Source: Gracilariopsis chorda (Eukaryota; Rhodophyta; Florideophyceae; Gracilariales; Gracilariaceae). From it: a stretch of DNA of 48,572 nucleotides. A model generated the notes under the pieces. It did not search any database and was not told where the DNA came from. It worked only from the letters and a program-made list of their open reading frames with translations. Location: the NCBI GenBank assembly GCA_003194525.1, contig NBIV01000387.1:1-48572 (forward strand), read 5' to 3'. The translations under genes were made by a program, and so were the position numbers. Positions 38,894 to 48,572 of the stretch are shown piece after piece (the first letter of the stretch is position 1; every line of letters begins with the position of its first letter).

Positions 38894-40381
38894 CGCAACG
38901 GCATGCAAAATTAAAAAAAAATTGAAATCTGATCCGCATGGCCCAACATTTCAAATTTCTGACTTGAAACATGGCCAACCAGGTGGTCTTTGAACTATAA
39001 GATTTGTGGACGGGGCCATTGTGTACGAATGTTGTTGACGATAATGCTTGGTGTTACAGCTAAGACTGCTGGTGATGTGTTGTGGACATGGTTCAGCGCT
39101 GCCGGCATAGAAGAAATGATGAAAACATCAAAGTGAAAAGGTTTTTGGAAAATTTCTAAGGTTTTGATACAGTTCTAGAGTAATTAAAATTGATTTCATA
39201 TGAGGTATTCAAGCATTTCTAAATTGAGTTTGATTCCCTAAACGAGAAGCAGCAGCTTTATTCTGTCGAAAAACAAGAAACAACGCTTCGCGAATCGCGT
39301 ATACCTTCCTGGTTATGAATAGCGCCTCTTTTTAAAGTGTAGAAGCGACCACAACCGCTTTTGCGGTTAGACTTTTGGCGTTCAAAATTCTTGATTGCCA
39401 TTGCCTGGAGGTTTGCAAGTCCAAACTTTGTATACTGTCGAAGAATAATACATTCCGCAAGAAAACGCGGACAGTAGTGTGAAAAAGGTCGTCCCAAATA
39501 CCTTTCTTATGTAGAACACAGCTACAAAAGATATTTTTCGAAGAACTTCACTTGGCGATCAAGTTTTTATTCTGTTATCTATTCTTCTTACACCAAAAAA
39601 CGCACTTTGAGCAAGCCAGGCTTTTATTCATAAAGACAAAATGGTTTGAACACCTTTACGTCACCTTTCAGAAGAATAAAATAAAATTAATTTTACTCTT
39701 TTCTCCGTACTCAAAACAATTCAGAACTGTTTACTGTTTGCATGAAGTTGGCATAAACTTTCGGTAAAAAATTCTAAACTTTTATGTACTAGATAGACAC
39801 AAACTAAAAAGAAATATTTTTAAAGTTCTTCAAATCATCATTCTCTCCAAATTTGGGATTTAATCAATAAAGATGAGAAGAACGTGGCTTTATGAATTTT
39901 TGATATATTATGACCAGCATATAATACTGGGCTTCGTACACTATAGGTTCAAAACTAGTGCATAGGTCTTTTTGATATTATGTTTACTATACGGAAAACA
40001 ACTCTGAGATTTCTTGAAAAACTTTTGAAAATACTGAGATTAAATACTTATTGTAATAAGTTTTCGAAACAATTATAATAAATATTTTCGTTGTCACCAT
40101 AAAATACGCGTAGTCCGTTTGCTTAAACTTGTAGTTTACTGATTGGATGGTTTGATTTAAAGCATATACGCTGTCATAGTTTTGAGTTTTCTCCAACAGC
40201 AGAGCAAGAAAACATTTTTTGGAAGCAATTTTATTCATAAATGGGAGGTGGTGATTCGAAATGGTTTTTGAGAGAAAGTTAAATGCCAGAAAGTTCAATA
40301 TCAATACTTCATAATTTAAATTTTTTTAAATATGCTTTACAAGTATTTTGGTGATTTTGAGATCTTAAAATGAAAAGAATA
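38894..40381. other. AT-rich gene-poor stretch
   Basis: AT content is clearly higher than elsewhere, especially 39500-40370, with poly-A and poly-T runs. Open frames are short and low-complexity. I see no gene. It could be a scaffold-attachment-type or heterochromatic spacer; that is inference from composition only. Confidence 0.4.
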
Positions 40382-40490
40382 GTTGCTAATGTTCAGTGTG
40401 CATGTCATCTGCACAAAAAAAAGTTGCTTATGTTCAGTGTGCATGTCATCTGCACAAAGAAAAGTTGCTTATGTTCAGTGTGCATGTCAT
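40382..40490. repeat. 41-bp tandem repeat, about 2.7 copies
   Basis: The unit starts GTTGCTTATGTTCAGTGTG and ends in an A-rich run. Units begin at 40382, 40423 and 40464 and differ at one or two bases; the third is partial. It lies about 175 bp left of the second retrotransposon. Confidence 0.9.
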
Positions 40491-40664
40491 TGTGGAGCAA
40501 CGCTTTCCCGTCGGTTGGGAGTTTTTCATATTCATTGGAGTATCCACTGGTGGATTGGTTCGATACCTCATTTATGAGTTGATCCCTCGCGGCATAGCGA
40601 TGAGGTGGCACTTGAGGGACCTGGACAGATATTACTAGTGGCATTCTGGTGACAGATGGTACGC

Positions 40665-41447
40665 TGTACGCGTGTGGTAGTTTCGGTTCCAATTTTGGAT
40701 ATTTAATTTTATGGTTAACGCCACTTGTGGCCCAGACAGTGGGAACTCCACGTGTATGGACCTCAAGAGGTGTGCACCAAATTAGTTAATTTATTTAGTT
40801 TATTGTGGTGCAAACCTACTTAGGTAATCACGGCCTCGCCGTCCGCACCACCAGGAAATGGTAACCTTGGTTCTCTTTCGAGATATACTCTTTGCAGAGT
40901 AAGGCTCTGGTAAGAAAGGCCCTCGTAGGGATTACGACTGCTCGCGGAGAGTATCCACGAGTGGATTCCGTCTACCATCCCCTTGGGAACATTCAGGCGT
41001 CACTACTGCTACAGTATCACCGTGTTCGGTATTTTTTATTTGTTCCACTGTCAGTCTTGGATTCCGCCCCAGTATTGGGTTCTTCGTCGTGGTGTTTACC
41101 ACATTCCCGTTTGGGATTCGTTCTTTATTTTGGTTCGCCCCGTCGCCGGGTCTGTTGCCGCGTGTTGCACGCCCCGTCGCCGGTTCTCTTGGGTTCTCCC
41201 TTTTTCCTTTCGCTTTCCTTCACAGTATATCGTGTCATTATACACTCACGTGTGTACCATCCGTTCCTGGAGTTTACCCTTTTTCTGGGCCATTCCCGAA
41301 CCTCTGCAGGTATAGCCAGAACCACGTTGGTCTTACAAGCCAGCCTTTACGTGGCGCAGAGGGCTCTCTCAACTGAGACACCATCCCATAGGGAGCGAGG
41401 TCTCGAACACCTTGAAGGTACTTCCCGATTCCGGGTTTTGCTGTACA
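40665..41447 (+). repeat. 5' LTR of the second element (start uncertain)
   Basis: The end is placed at CTGTACA (41447) because a primer site follows after two bases. TGTAC at 40665 is the best matching inverted start, giving 783 bp. Another TGTAC at about 41253 would give a much shorter LTR and is less likely. The start cannot be proved without the second LTR. Confidence 0.5.
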
Positions 41448-41449
41448 AG

Positions 41450-41465
41450 TGGTCTCCTGACTTAG
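41450..41465 (+). promoter_or_regulatory. Primer binding site of the second element
   Basis: TGGTCTCCTGACTTAG differs by only two bases from the equivalent TGGTCTCCCGACCTAG in the first element, two bases after the LTR end. Both probably use the same tRNA, not initiator Met. Confidence 0.7.
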
Positions 41466-41664
41466 AATCTGGGATTGCACTCTTTCGAGTTGTTTGTCGG
41501 TTGGTTCCCATTGCTGGGTTCTCAATTGTCGAACCACTCAGTGGTCTGGATACTCACTTGAGTTTGTGACTTTTCTGTGAAGTCTTTTTGTGTTTATCCG
41601 TTCTTCGGAAGTCTTGAGATCGATTTACGTATATCGTTTACCGATAGCGGTTGTCAGTTACAGT

Positions 41665-43560
41665 ATGGCACCGACGGCTCCGGGTCCTCGGAATGGTTCT
41701 ACTCGTCCCGCTGGAGCAGGCCCACCTGCCGCACCCAGGTCGAGGATGTCCGTTCCCGACGACCGAGATGATATTGAGATCGATCCGGATCTTCGGAGAG
41801 CACTCTCAGCTGCGTCTGCACCTCAAGAGGTTTTTACAGTTTCTAAACCTCCAATTGTGGAAACGCCGTCTGCAGCTGACCGAATTCGGTTTGTTAATTC
41901 CGAGTTCTGGAGGTTGGAGTCACGTGTGGAAATTGCCAATGTGGCTCACGTCGACCTCCTGCTGGATGTTGCCACTCTGCGGCGTAAGGTGAATGACGCC
42001 CAGTTGTGGGATGTTTCGGGGGATATTCGTTCCCTGAGACGGGATGTCAACTCCATTTTGGAAAGTTTGGGTACCCCTGGGGTTTTCATCCAGGGTTACC
42101 ACACGTTTGTGGAAGAATTCCGTGAGCAAGCGGATCGTTTCGAAGCCCGTTTGAGCAATCTCGAAGAGATATTCCGTCTGGACGCAGAAGTCGAGGCCAA
42201 ATTGGCGAAATCCGATCGTTTAGAGACGTCTGGACACCGCTCCGTTACACGGAATAACGGAAGTTCCAAAAAGGAAGTTCATCCTCAAGAGGATTCGTCT
42301 GGTTCAGATTCTGATGACTCGCGTTCGAGTTCTTATTCGGATTCCGATTCGCCGGAGAAGGATGAAAAACGACGCGAACCGCGTGCTACCCAATCTGGGG
42401 CTACTCAACCCACACGGAGGGACGTACATACCCGTGTGAAGGGTCAGAAGCACTTGGGAATCAAGGAGCTGAAACCTACGAATCCGCTCTATCGGAAGTT
42501 GTTGTCGTACCGGTATTATCGGTTGGTGAACACGTCTACAGAACGTTCATCCCGTGGTACGGGCAAGGTCAAGGACTTTATTAAGCGCCTCAGCATTACC
42601 CTGTACAAAAGGGAGTTCAAAGGCGACGACCCAATATTGGTTCTTGATTTCCTTGCTAGGTTCGTCCGCGAAGCGGATCTACTTGGTATGAGTGAAGCGC
42701 AAGCTTATTTGACTTTACCCTACTTTCTAAAGGGTTCTGCAGAAGACCAATTTCAATCCGTCCGCGGATCCTCGAGGGCCTCGGAAGGAGGAGTCACGTG
42801 TTGGCTGGAAGCAGTACACTACCTTCTCAGGTCATACGCGACACCGAATGCGGTTCAAGCAGCAATTCTCGCTTTGAGAGACACTCGTCAACGACCGACG
42901 GAGTTCGAAACGGAATATTCAACCCGCTTGAATAAAGCGTTTCACCGATGCGGTAATGTTCATTCCCATCAAGAAAAGTGTACCATGTTTGTGGATGGTT
43001 TGGACCCTTCAATCAGGGCTTTGGTATCCCGATATCGGGAGGACAATCGCAGAGCGAAGTACATGGACCTGGTCCACTACGCTCAAGCGGAAAGTGATAC
43101 CTTCCGGGCTAGGCGGAATCCGAGAGTTCGGACATCGAGAGCGCTCATTGCCGATGGTTCGGATTCGTCTTTGTCCCTGGCACAGGGTAATACCAGTCAT
43201 AGTGTACAGGGCCACATCCACTTTCTTGGAAGCAATCCCGAGTCGTTTGGTACGTCTGAGTTGCTGTCGACTTCGAATCCCTCAACGGAAGATGATCCTA
43301 GCTTGTATGTCAACCCTCGCAGGGTACTGGCAGTCCCACTCGCTCACGCGAATCAAGCTACTCGCTTTTCCCGACCGGGATGGAGGAACACTGCACCACA
43401 TCACCTTCATCCACACCGTGTGGACACGCGTCTACATCCGAACCCGGAACAGATGATTTGCTTTTTATGTTACCTCTCAGGTCATAAAGCACCAGGCTGT
43501 ACATTCCCACTTCGGGAGGGTTCGCAAATAGTCGCGCAGTACGAAGCCTTGACTGCCTAA
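41665..43560 (+). CDS. gag: Gag of the second element, intact
   Basis: An open frame of 631 residues from the ATG at 41665 (MAPTAPGPRNGSTRP). The N-terminal part is Pro/Ser-rich, followed by a long helical region (LESRVEIANVAHVDLLLDVA and on) that may form coiled coils. A Ser/Asp/Arg low-complexity segment follows, then a capsid-like domain (DPILVLDFLARFVREADLLG, FETEYSTRLNKAFHRCGNV) aligned with the gag of the first element. Near the C-terminus is a CCHC knuckle, CFLCYLSGHKAPGC, which binds RNA. The frame ends in TAA; pol lies in the +1 frame. Although pol is dead, gag is still open, which may be chance or recent loss of pol. Confidence 0.8.
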   Translation: MAPTAPGPRNGSTRPAGAGPPAAPRSRMSVPDDRDDIEIDPDLRRALSAASAPQEVFTVSKPPIVETPSAADRIRFVNSEFWRLESRVEIANVAHVDLLLDVATLRRKVNDAQLWDVSGDIRSLRRDVNSILESLGTPGVFIQGYHTFVEEFREQADRFEARLSNLEEIFRLDAEVEAKLAKSDRLETSGHRSVTRNNGSSKKEVHPQEDSSGSDSDDSRSSSYSDSDSPEKDEKRREPRATQSGATQPTRRDVHTRVKGQKHLGIKELKPTNPLYRKLLSYRYYRLVNTSTERSSRGTGKVKDFIKRLSITLYKREFKGDDPILVLDFLARFVREADLLGMSEAQAYLTLPYFLKGSAEDQFQSVRGSSRASEGGVTCWLEAVHYLLRSYATPNAVQAAILALRDTRQRPTEFETEYSTRLNKAFHRCGNVHSHQEKCTMFVDGLDPSIRALVSRYREDNRRAKYMDLVHYAQAESDTFRARRNPRVRTSRALIADGSDSSLSLAQGNTSHSVQGHIHFLGSNPESFGTSELLSTSNPSTEDDPSLYVNPRRVLAVPLAHANQATRFSRPGWRNTAPHHLHPHRVDTRLHPNPEQMICFLCYLSGHKAPGCTFPLREGSQIVAQYEALTA

Positions 43561-43861
43561 CAGAAAGTTCGAGTGCCGAATCGATCCTATGAGGAACAGA
43601 AGTTGCTTCGAGGCTCACTTTGGTTCACAGGTCTCTGTTTTTATGCCCGCGAACGGGGAACAGTCTGTTTCCCTCGAAGGGAGTGTTGCACCGCAATCGG
43701 TGGAGCCCGCTTCGAAACACTAGTCTCGGGAGTTTCCTCTACGGGAGGGGCGTCTTCTGAGCCGAAGTTGAAGACGCCCGAGGTGTTACAGCTTCGCTCC
43801 CCATCAGTGGTCAAGATCCGTTCAAGGAAAGCGGCTACTTCCGACACGGACTCTGAACACT

Positions 43862-46800
43862 TTGGTGTTTTACGTCGCCCGTGGATACAGTCCCGTAATC
43901 TCCGTAGATAGATTCATGGTTATGGCCAAGCGAAACTATAAAGTTTACGCTGATTACGGCCTTTCCAACCAGTTTATGGTTCGACAGTTGTCTGTCCTGG
44001 ACACAGGAGCTGCGCCGAATCTTATCCATTTTGATCTCTTGCCGTCCACTCTTCGGGAACGTATTCGTCATGGTCCAGGGTTGGATATTGCGGATGCAAA
44101 CAACAACCCGTTGCGCACGGTTGGTAACGTTTTCCTTTGTGTAAGGATTGGTACCATCTTGGTTCAATTGGACTTTATTTTTTGCGAAGGACTCGCCGCA
44201 CCAGTTATACTCGGTTGTGATTTTTGTGATCGATTCATCGAAGCAATCCGACCTCGTATGAAGACTGTTGAACTGGAAAACGGTTCTACTGTTCCAATTG
44301 TCCGGAAGCCTTTGAAGTCTGCCACGCGGAAGCGCGTACCGTTACCGGTTGCTCAGGAAGTTCCAAACATGGATACGGTATCGACAAAGCTTCGCGTTGC
44401 GAAATCAATCGCCATTGCACCGGAAACCCAGGTGTGGGTAGCAGTCCTAACCAAGCAGCATGGTACGCAGGTTGTTCAGCCCCTGGCTTCTCTCTACGAG
44501 ACACGACAACTCGCTCTAGCGAATGGCGTTGTTTCCGTAGAACCGGATAAACCCTTCCGGGTACTGGTTGCTAACTTTGGCAAAACCACTCAGTGGTTAG
44601 TCAAAAACCAAGTATTGGGTTCAGTTCTTCCACACCCGCAAGCGGTCGTCCCGACTAAGTTACTTATCGCTGAGGTTCTTGGGATAACAGACCCTAAGGA
44701 GGGAGAGGAAACCACTCAATTCGGTGAAGCTGATAAACAACAACCTCGCGAGGTGAATTCGGGTACTGCACCCCTCGAAACCTCAGAAGGTCAGCTACCA
44801 CCTGGTACAGAACAGAAAGATCCTGTCGAGGAATTAGCGAAATTTGACTTGACTCATGTCCCAGAATCCCATCGGGAGAAGCTCAGGGATATGCTGTCAG
44901 AGTTCACTCCCATGTGGGACGGTTCCTTGGGAAGGATAAACATTACAGAGCATTGAATTGATCTCCTTCCGAATACTCGGCCGATTTCACAACACCCTTA
45001 CAGAGCTGGACCGAAAGCTCGGAAAGAAGAGAAATCTCAAGTTGAGAAGATGATACGCGCTGGCGTTATTGAAACAACCCAGTCTGCATGGGCATCGCCA
45101 TTTGTGTTAGTTCCGAGACCGGATGGTTTGTGGCGCTTTTGTGTCGATTACCGGCGCCTCAATTCGGTCACGGTTAAGGATGTTTATCCTATTCCAAGAA
45201 TGGATGAATACATCGACTCCCTTGGGGATGCTACTGTGTTCACTACCCTCGCTGCGAATTGGGGTTATTGGCAAGTTCCTATCAGGAAAGAGGACCGAGA
45301 TAAGACGGCTTTCGTATGTCATCAAGGATTGTTCCGATTTCGGAGAATGCCCTTTGGGCTTACGAACGCTCCTGCTACCTTTCAAAGGGCAATCGACATA
45401 CTGCTAGCTCCATTCAAATGGAAAACGTTTCTTGTTTACCTCGACGATACAATCGTTTTCTCCAATAACTTGGATGAGCACTTATTCCACGTTCGGGAAG
45501 TAATGAAGGTACTGCGCGACGCAGGTATAACTCTGAAACTCAAGAAGTGTGAGTTCTTTACCGAATCAGTGAAATATCTGGGTCATATCATCTGTCCCGG
45601 AAAGCTTTTGATCGATCAAGTGAGAGTCAATTCCTTGAAGGAAGCGAAGCACCCAACTACTCAGACTGAGCTGCGTTCCTTTCTAGGATTGTGTAACGTG
45701 TACCGTTGTTTCGTTCCAAACTTTGCGGAGATTGCTACACCTTTGAACAGGTTACTGACCAAAGGTCAACCAGTCAAACTGGACCCTTTCGGGGACGCAG
45801 AGTCATCCGCTTTCACGGAATTGGTGAACGCCGTGACGTCCCCACCGATTTTGGCATTACCCACTCTGGTTCTTCCATATGAAGTCGATACCGACGCTAG
45901 TGCTAACCAAATTGGTTGTGCGTTGTTTCAAACCAATGAAGATGGTGAACGACACCCCATCGGGTTTTGGTCGCGATCTCTAAACGTGCATGAACGTAAT
46001 TATTCCGTCTCGGAGAAGGAGTGTCTCGCCGTTGTGTGGGCACTCTCTACTCTACGACCCTATTTGATGGGTGTTCACTTTACCGTACATACGGACCATT
46101 CCTGTCTCCATTGGCTTATGGAAATTACCGAACAGTCGGGCCGGTTGATGCGTTTGCGTCTCCGACTGTCGGAATTTGATTTCGATATCCTGTACAGGAA
46201 GGGTACCCTGAACACTCAGGCGGATGCGTTATCCCGTTTGGGAACCAATTCTGAAGCACTGCCGACTATGGACTTGGATATACCATGTTTTATGGTGGAA
46301 GACTTGGATGACGGAGCCAAAATCCTTTTGGATGATATATGTGACGACATTCTCGTCACGAGAGACGTAGAACCACCTATTGGTTCTTTTATACCCATTA
46401 ATCCCTAGAAGTTAATACGTGAGCAACAGACAGATCCGTTCTGTACTCAGATCCGTGCTCGCCTCAATGGAGGATGTCAGATACCGTTTTCGGTTACCGA
46501 TCAAGGCTACCTTGTCAGGTTTGTTAACTCGAACCCACAAATCGTGGTTCCTCACTCGCTACAGCAGCGAATTCTTCACTTGTCACATTATGTGAAGGTT
46601 GGCGCTCATCCTGGTGGAAGAAAACTGTATCTCGCATTGAGAAGGGATTTCTACTGGCCATCTATGGCATTCGAATGCTACGCAGTGCGCCGTTCCTGTA
46701 CAGGATGGGCGAAGAATGAAGTCAAGCTACGCAAACACTATAAAGAGTTAACGTTATTCCCCGCCAGGGCACCGTTGGAATTCGTGCCCATGGATCTCCT

Positions 46801-48006
46801 CGGAGAAACTGATTAGAACTCCCCGCGGGAATCGGTACCTATTGGTAATCACAGACCGATTCTCCAAATTGGTTCGGACAGTTCCGCTCAAGCGCATTAC
46901 GGCAAGTATTGTTGCCAAGGCGTTCGGCACCCATTGGGTATTCGTGTATGGACCACCCGTACAGGTGCTTTCCGATAACGGACTTCAATTCACGTCGAAG
47001 TTCTTTCAAGACGTCTGCCGTATCCTGGATAAAAGGAATCTGTTTGTAGCAACGTACCACCCTCAGGGTAGTGGTCAGGTGGAAAGGTTTAACCGAACGA
47101 TGCTTAACGCATTACGGTCCTACGTTGCGGATCACCCCAAGGATTGGGACCTTTACACAGACGCAATCACATATGCGTACAATACCCAAGTGCATAGGGT
47201 TACGTCTTTATCACCATTCGAACTGGTACTGTCGCGTTATACCACCGCCGGTTTCTATCGAGGCACAGCCAACACTGGCAACTTACCCTTCGCCGGGTTT
47301 GTATCGCGACTCCTGGAAAGGATGGCTAAAGAAGATGGTTCCGGTTGCACGGAAAGCTATGGCAAAGGCGCAAAACACTTACAAGCGTAACTTCGATCAG
47401 AAGATTCAGAGACCTTTACCGGAAATTCGGGCGAACGAGTTTGTCTTCCTTCGAAAGGAATACTACAATCCTCAGAAGAAAGGTCGCCATAAGCTTTCTC
47501 CAATCTTGGTTGGACCCTACCGTGTGGTATCAGTCGCACAGGACACTGTCGTGTTGGACATTAATTCTCAACACGAGAGGATATCACGCGACCGCGTTAC
47601 TCCGGCACCCAATCCAAATCTGGAAGGGTTGAACTCACCTACAACCCTTTCAGGGAATGCTGACACGGTTGACCAGCCTTCCGGTAATGGACAGCCGCGT
47701 CCGGCAATTCTTCCGCACCCGGATCGTGGACTAACTGATCTGCCGCCTACCGCTTCCAACAATGGAAATGCTGACCCGCTACACCCCGAACAGGTTCGGC
47801 ACAACGACTCTCAGAGATTAACACACCCACAGGAGGTTGTCAGCAGACCCCTGGCGCCGCCTAAGGAGGGGAGGAGAATACCGTTTCGGTTTCGGCGTCG
47901 CCCGCTGCAACCACGAATGGTAACGCTCCTGCCGAAGAGACAGTTGTCCCTACTTGTAATTCGCTGCAAAATCGCGCATCACGCGATGGCACCGCAGAAC
48001 CGGTAA
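43862..48006 (+). pseudogene. pol: Pol of the second element, broken
   Basis: Protease: LDTGAAPNLIHF (about 44001). Then TGA at 44954-44956, after which the same frame gives the RT: YRAGPKARKEEK, the VDYRRLNSVTVKD segment, and YLDDTIVFS. The first catalytic Asp of the RT is lost (LAANWGYW instead of LDANSGYW). RNase H (DTDASANQIG, EKECLAVVWA, TDHSCLHWL) is followed by TAG at 46406-46408, the integrase zinc finger region (with its first Cys of the CxxC pair altered), a frameshift near 46800, the integrase core (ITDRFSKLVRTVPL, LSDNGLQFTSKFF, HPQGSGQVERFN), and another shift near 47310 into KLSPILVGPYRVVSV, the GPY/F motif. It cannot make a working enzyme. Confidence 0.85.
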
Positions 48007-48572
48007 GGAATAACGTCAGAAGGGATGAAAACAGTCCTGCAAAGGATGATGAACAGAACGACGAAACAAACCAATCTGGTAACCTGTCAAGTGATACTTC
48101 TCGCATTCGCGATTGTGCTACTGCGTCACCGAAGAAGACGTCTCCGAAGACCCGAATCGGGTAGTGTCTGCCCGACTCGCACGCGGGAGAACTCGATGGC
48201 GAGGACGGGGATCCAGCTTGGAATGACGTCTGGAACTGGGAGTAAGAGAACTCCGAAGGAGATGCGAAACCATGATTGGTGGACAATTGGACCGTGAAAG
48301 ACCCGCTCAGGGTGTGCATTACGTCATAAAGAGGTGGCGTGCGCTCGCGCTTGCGAAATGAATGGCGCTCCGTGACTCCCTGCCGGGAACGGACAAACCC
48401 TAGACAGGCACGTGCCAGAGATGTGGCGCGCAAGCGAACCTTCCGGCCTATCGGATTTCTCGGAAAATTCCCTGTGGACCGGCGGTCCGCCGCCCTTGCA
48501 CAGGGAGTATCGAAGAGGTGCACCACCGTCAGAATGGTCTTCCCGCTGAAGCGGTTCATCGCCTGAATTGCC
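48007..48572. other. End of the second element, unresolved
   Basis: Presumably the 3' part of the element. Open frames on both strands have no known motif. A chromodomain was looked for after the GPY/F region and not found in any frame with confidence. Confidence 0.3.

Larger units (their letters stand above)
40665..48572 (+). mobile_element. Second Ty3/gypsy element, degraded, runs off right edge
   Basis: An LTR element read on the plus strand: LTR, primer binding site, gag (open), then a pol broken by stops and frameshifts, with protease, RT, RNase H and integrase in Ty3/gypsy order. Gag and pol are clearly related to those of the first element (same RT core wording, similar primer site) but diverged. 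The 3' LTR would lie beyond the window, so the left boundary rests on TGTAC/GTACA ends only. After about 48006 the pol frame is lost; no chromodomain or antisense gene could be recognised before the edge. Confidence 0.85.

Noticed and set aside
40382..40490. CRISPR array
   Set aside because: Only 2.7 nearly identical units with no spacers in a eukaryotic setting; it is a simple tandem repeat.
43573..43911. 112-codon frame between gag and pol of the second element
   Set aside because: Another frame in the same place gives a more natural link to pol; this one probably is a shifted reading of the gag-pol junction.
1..48572. Alternative genetic code explaining the in-frame stops
   Set aside because: All three stop codons occur inside frames, while the pol, antisense and EEP genes are long, intact and end normally; frameshifts accompany several stops. 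Pseudogene decay is simpler.

Overview
This is eukaryotic nuclear DNA. It carries two Ty3/gypsy-type LTR retrotransposons, a hAT-type MITE, dispersed repeats, many decayed copies of conserved eukaryotic genes (STT3, EME1, VPS45, GT25 glycosyltransferase, MYND and Tudor-like proteins) and a few intact, intron-poor genes with TATA boxes. The intron-poor genes, a cysteine-rich secreted protein and the mixture of element types fit a red alga (Rhodophyta, possibly a florideophyte). That placement rests on impression, not on a search.

Layout. 1-6.8 kb: a HARBI1-like transposase remnant, a long decayed coiled-coil/helical-repeat gene, a GT25 glycosyltransferase pseudogene and one copy of a dispersed repeat. 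6.8-19.5 kb: EME1 and STT3 pseudogenes on the minus strand. The STT3 copy is split by a young 10,953-bp chromovirus at 8317-19269, with 608-bp LTRs, about 7 LTR differences and a 5-bp CTGAT target duplication. 19.5-40.6 kb: a second copy of the flanking repeat, a Myb-like/coiled-coil remnant, an intact endonuclease/exonuclease/phosphatase gene, a signal-peptide protein, a Tudor-like gene with a decayed head-to-head partner, a 180-bp hAT MITE inside a gene remnant, a MYND pseudogene head-to-head with a VPS45 remnant, a cysteine-rich secreted protein, and long stretches with nothing recognisable. 40.6-48.6 kb: an older, related Ty3/gypsy element on the plus strand that runs off the right edge.

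The most interesting object is in the first retrotransposon. Gag and pol lie on the minus strand, but the slot between pol and the 3' LTR holds a long gene on the opposite strand (9796-11919, about 707 aa). It has its own TATA-like box, a strong Kozak-type ATG and an AATAAA signal, and it matches no family I recognise. Antisense ORFs in this position are known from plant Tat-lineage elements; I do not know of one described for a chromodomain-bearing element of this sort.

A second theme is decay by isolated in-frame stop codons in otherwise continuous frames, seen in at least ten places and commonly TGA. This fits C-to-T mutation of Arg/Gln codons better than frameshift decay, although frameshifts also occur, as in STT3, VPS45 and the second element.
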